The notes below the pieces were generated by a model. That model made no database searches, had not been told where the DNA came from, and worked only from the letters and a program-made list of their open reading frames with translations. The translations under genes and the position numbers were made by a program. From NCBI GenBank assembly GCA_016839545.1, contig JAEOUB010000153.1:1-7402 (forward strand): a stretch of DNA of 7,402 nucleotides, in the 5' to 3' direction. The stretch is from Candidatus Kariarchaeota archaeon. GTDB lineage: Archaea; Asgardarchaeota; Heimdallarchaeia; Heimdallarchaeales; Kariarchaeaceae. Positions 6,251-7,402 of this stretch are shown one piece after another. Within the stretch, counting starts at the first letter, position 1, and the number at the start of each line of letters is the position of its first letter.

Positions 6251-6259
6251 TCATATAAT
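6251..6259 (+). promoter_or_regulatory. TATA box with BRE-like element for the TerB-like gene
   Basis: TCATATAAT is centred about 25 bases before the ATG at 6281 and is directly preceded by the purine run GGAAAAA, a good BRE-like element. This is the best archaeal-type core promoter in the window. A GGTGG at 6272-6276 could also act as a ribosome binding site, so the transcript may be leaderless or carry a very short leader. Confidence 0.5.
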
Positions 6260-6280
6260 TCTCAGCTGGATGGTGGTTGT

Positions 6281-6634
6281 ATGAGCTCTCTTGAACAGAT
6301 CTACAAACAGATTGTCAAAATACTGGATGACCTGTCCAGAGGACTCCTATCTGTGGCCGAGAGGGATGATCACATCAGTGACACGGAGAAAGTCTTCTTA
6401 GAGTTTGTCAACTCTCGTATCTCACCTATCAAACAGGAGCTTGACCACGTTTTCCACGATAACGATGTTACTGATGATGAGAAAAAAATCCTCTATAATC
6501 ACCTGGGTGACCTGCTCAATGATGCGATTGCTCTCACAAGAGATGATGACCGCATTGATGAGGGTGAGATCTTTTTGATTACCAAGTTAAAAGTGGAATT
6601 GACCAGTATTATCAAGTCTTTGAGAGATATTTAA
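6281..6634 (+). CDS. Small acidic all-helical protein, TerB-like, with three acidic-loop motifs
   Basis: This 117-residue protein is not assignable to a named family with certainty. It appears wholly helical and has three copies of an Asp-rich loop entering a helix. These are RDDHISDTEKVFL (28-40), HDNDVTDDEKKIL (59-71) and RDDDRIDEGEIFL (87-99), spaced 31 and 28 residues apart. The pattern D-x-x-(I/V)-x-x-x-E followed by hydrophobics recalls the acidic loops of TerB/tellurite-resistance-like domains, which can bind divalent metal. It also loosely resembles EF-hand loops, but these are too short for a classic 12-residue EF-hand. There is no signal peptide or membrane helix. The ATG at 6281 has a strong TATA box upstream. 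The TAA stop overlaps the stop of the convergent dehydrogenase gene. It is unlike the pathway enzymes around it, and its role is unknown. Confidence 0.8.
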   Translation: MSSLEQIYKQIVKILDDLSRGLLSVAERDDHISDTEKVFLEFVNSRISPIKQELDHVFHDNDVTDDEKKILYNHLGDLLNDAIALTRDDDRIDEGEIFLITKLKVELTSIIKSLRDI

Positions 6635-7401
6635 TCGCTGTAGTCAATAGTGATGTTCTTGGTCTCGCTAAAGAATTCCAGGGCATAATCACCACCTTCA
6701 CGTCCCACTCCTGACTGTTTCATACCTCCAAATGGGGTACGTAAATCTCTAACGAGCCAGCAATTAACCCAGATGATACCTGAGTCTATCTTGGGCACCA
6801 TCCGATGTACTCTGGATACATTCTCAGTCCAAAGTGTGGCAGACAGACCATAAGGTGTGGAATTTGCATACGAGAGCACCTCTTCCTCGGTACTGAATGG
6901 TTGGAGGGTGACAACTGGGCCAAAGATTTCCTCCTGGTTGGTCCGGCACATGTGATCCAATCCTTCAATGACAGTTGGTCTGAGGAAATACCCGTTCTCA
7001 CAACGACCGCCGGGATTAACCACCTCACCACCTGTCAGAATATTTCCACCTTCAGTCTTCGCCAGCTCAATATAAGACTGGATCTTCTCAAAATGCTGTT
7101 GTGAGACAATAGCTCCAAGATCTACCTCAGTATTGGGATCCCCAACCGTGAGTTCGGAGGTTCTCCTCACGAATTCTTCCTTGAACCTATCATAGATCGT
7201 ATCCTCGATATAGATCCTAGAACCACAGAGACATATCTCTCCCTGGTTTGCAAAAGAAGATCGCAAAGTTGTACTCATCATCTTTTCCCAGTTTGCATCA
7301 GCAAAGATGATATTCGGGTTTTTTCCTCCCAGCTCCAGGCTGAGTTTTTTGAATTTTGGGGCAGCTACTGAGGCAATCCTTGCACCTGTGACCGTACCAC
7401 C
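6631..7401 (-). CDS. nbaE: 2-aminomuconate-6-semialdehyde dehydrogenase (AMSDH, ALDH8-like), C-terminal 256 residues, cut by window edge
   Basis: AMSDH oxidises 2-aminomuconate semialdehyde to 2-aminomuconate with NAD+. The reading frame stays open from the stop at 6631 to the right edge, so the ATG at 7281 is internal and the N-terminal half, including most of the NAD-binding part, is missing. From the edge, the fragment begins GGTVTGARIA. It then has LELGGKNP (residues 22-29), with the general-base Glu. The catalytic Cys lies in RSSFANQGEICLCGSR (47-62), the first Cys of ICLC. EEIFGPV and a C-terminal NCWLVRDLRTPFGGMKQSG block follow, whose Arg after WLV matches a substrate-binding Arg of AMSDH. 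The FANQGEICLC block is characteristic of ALDH8A1/AMSDH and close hydroxymuconate semialdehyde dehydrogenases. The HAAO, ACMSD and deaminase genes nearby favour AMSDH. Its TAA overlaps the stop of the convergent TerB-like gene. Family is certain, substrate well supported. Confidence 0.92.
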   Translation of the reverse strand, partial: GGTVTGARIASVAAPKFKKLSLELGGKNPNIIFADANWEKMMSTTLRSSFANQGEICLCGSRIYIEDTIYDRFKEEFVRRTSELTVGDPNTEVDLGAIVSQQHFEKIQSYIELAKTEGGNILTGGEVVNPGGRCENGYFLRPTVIEGLDHMCRTNQEEIFGPVVTLQPFSTEEEVLSYANSTPYGLSATLWTENVSRVHRMVPKIDSGIIWVNCWLVRDLRTPFGGMKQSGVGREGGDYALEFFSETKNITIDYSD

Positions 7402-7402
7402 A

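Noticed and set aside
6805..7104. 99-codon plus-strand open frame opposite the dehydrogenase
   Set aside because: It overlaps conserved ALDH coding sequence and shows no family signature.
7279..7281. ATG at 7281 as the true start of a short dehydrogenase
   Set aside because: The frame continues upstream to the window edge with 40 more residues, including the essential LELGGKNP motif. The gene is cut by the window, not truncated.
1..7402. CRISPR array, insertion sequence, prophage, tRNA or riboswitch
   Set aside because: I saw no spaced repeats, transposase or integrase motifs, cloverleaf, or structured leader. All gaps are about 120 bases or shorter and are explained by promoters.

Overview
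This window most likely comes from an archaeon with an oxygen-using metabolism. My best guess is an Asgard archaeon of the Heimdallarchaeia type, but that rests on inference. Four things point this way. Most genes lack a clear Shine-Dalgarno sequence. Several have a TATA-like box centred about 25-29 bases before the start codon, as leaderless archaeal transcripts do. GTG and TTG starts are common. There is a small stand-alone two-CBS protein of a type frequent in archaea. No rRNA or other phylogenetic marker is present, so the assignment stays open. There are no mobile elements, CRISPR arrays or tRNAs. Coding density is very high, and no gap is longer than about 120 bases.

The layout from left to right is as follows. 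On the minus strand, larC (421-1572) overlaps larB (1-424, cut by the window edge). Their products build the nickel-pincer nucleotide cofactor. On the plus strand is a RidA-family 2-aminomuconate deaminase (1664-2083). Convergent with it is an unrecognised 325-residue protein (2080-3057, minus) with a disordered Pro/Ser/Glu-rich tail. It lies just downstream of 3-hydroxyanthranilate 3,4-dioxygenase (3083-3676, minus). Divergent from the dioxygenase are a two-CBS protein (3796-4203) and ACMS decarboxylase (4260-5264), both plus. An EamA/DMT transporter (5265-6167, minus) and a small TerB-like acidic protein (6281-6634, plus) follow. The C-terminal half of 2-aminomuconate 6-semialdehyde dehydrogenase (6631 to the right edge, minus) ends the window.

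The main result is that four enzymes acting in series lie within about 6 kb. The dioxygenase (HAAO) turns 3-hydroxyanthranilate into 2-amino-3-carboxymuconate semialdehyde. The decarboxylase (ACMSD) makes 2-aminomuconate semialdehyde, the dehydrogenase (AMSDH) makes 2-aminomuconate, and the deaminase releases ammonia and 4-oxalocrotonate. This is the lower, oxygen-dependent kynurenine (3-hydroxyanthranilate) catabolic route. The genes lie on both strands in separate transcription units rather than one operon. The HAAO product can instead cyclise to quinolinate and feed NAD synthesis. LarB uses nicotinate adenine dinucleotide, so the neighbouring lar genes may draw on the other arm of the same branch point; that link is inferred. 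Three convergent gene pairs share or abut their stop codons, leaving no intergenic space for terminators.
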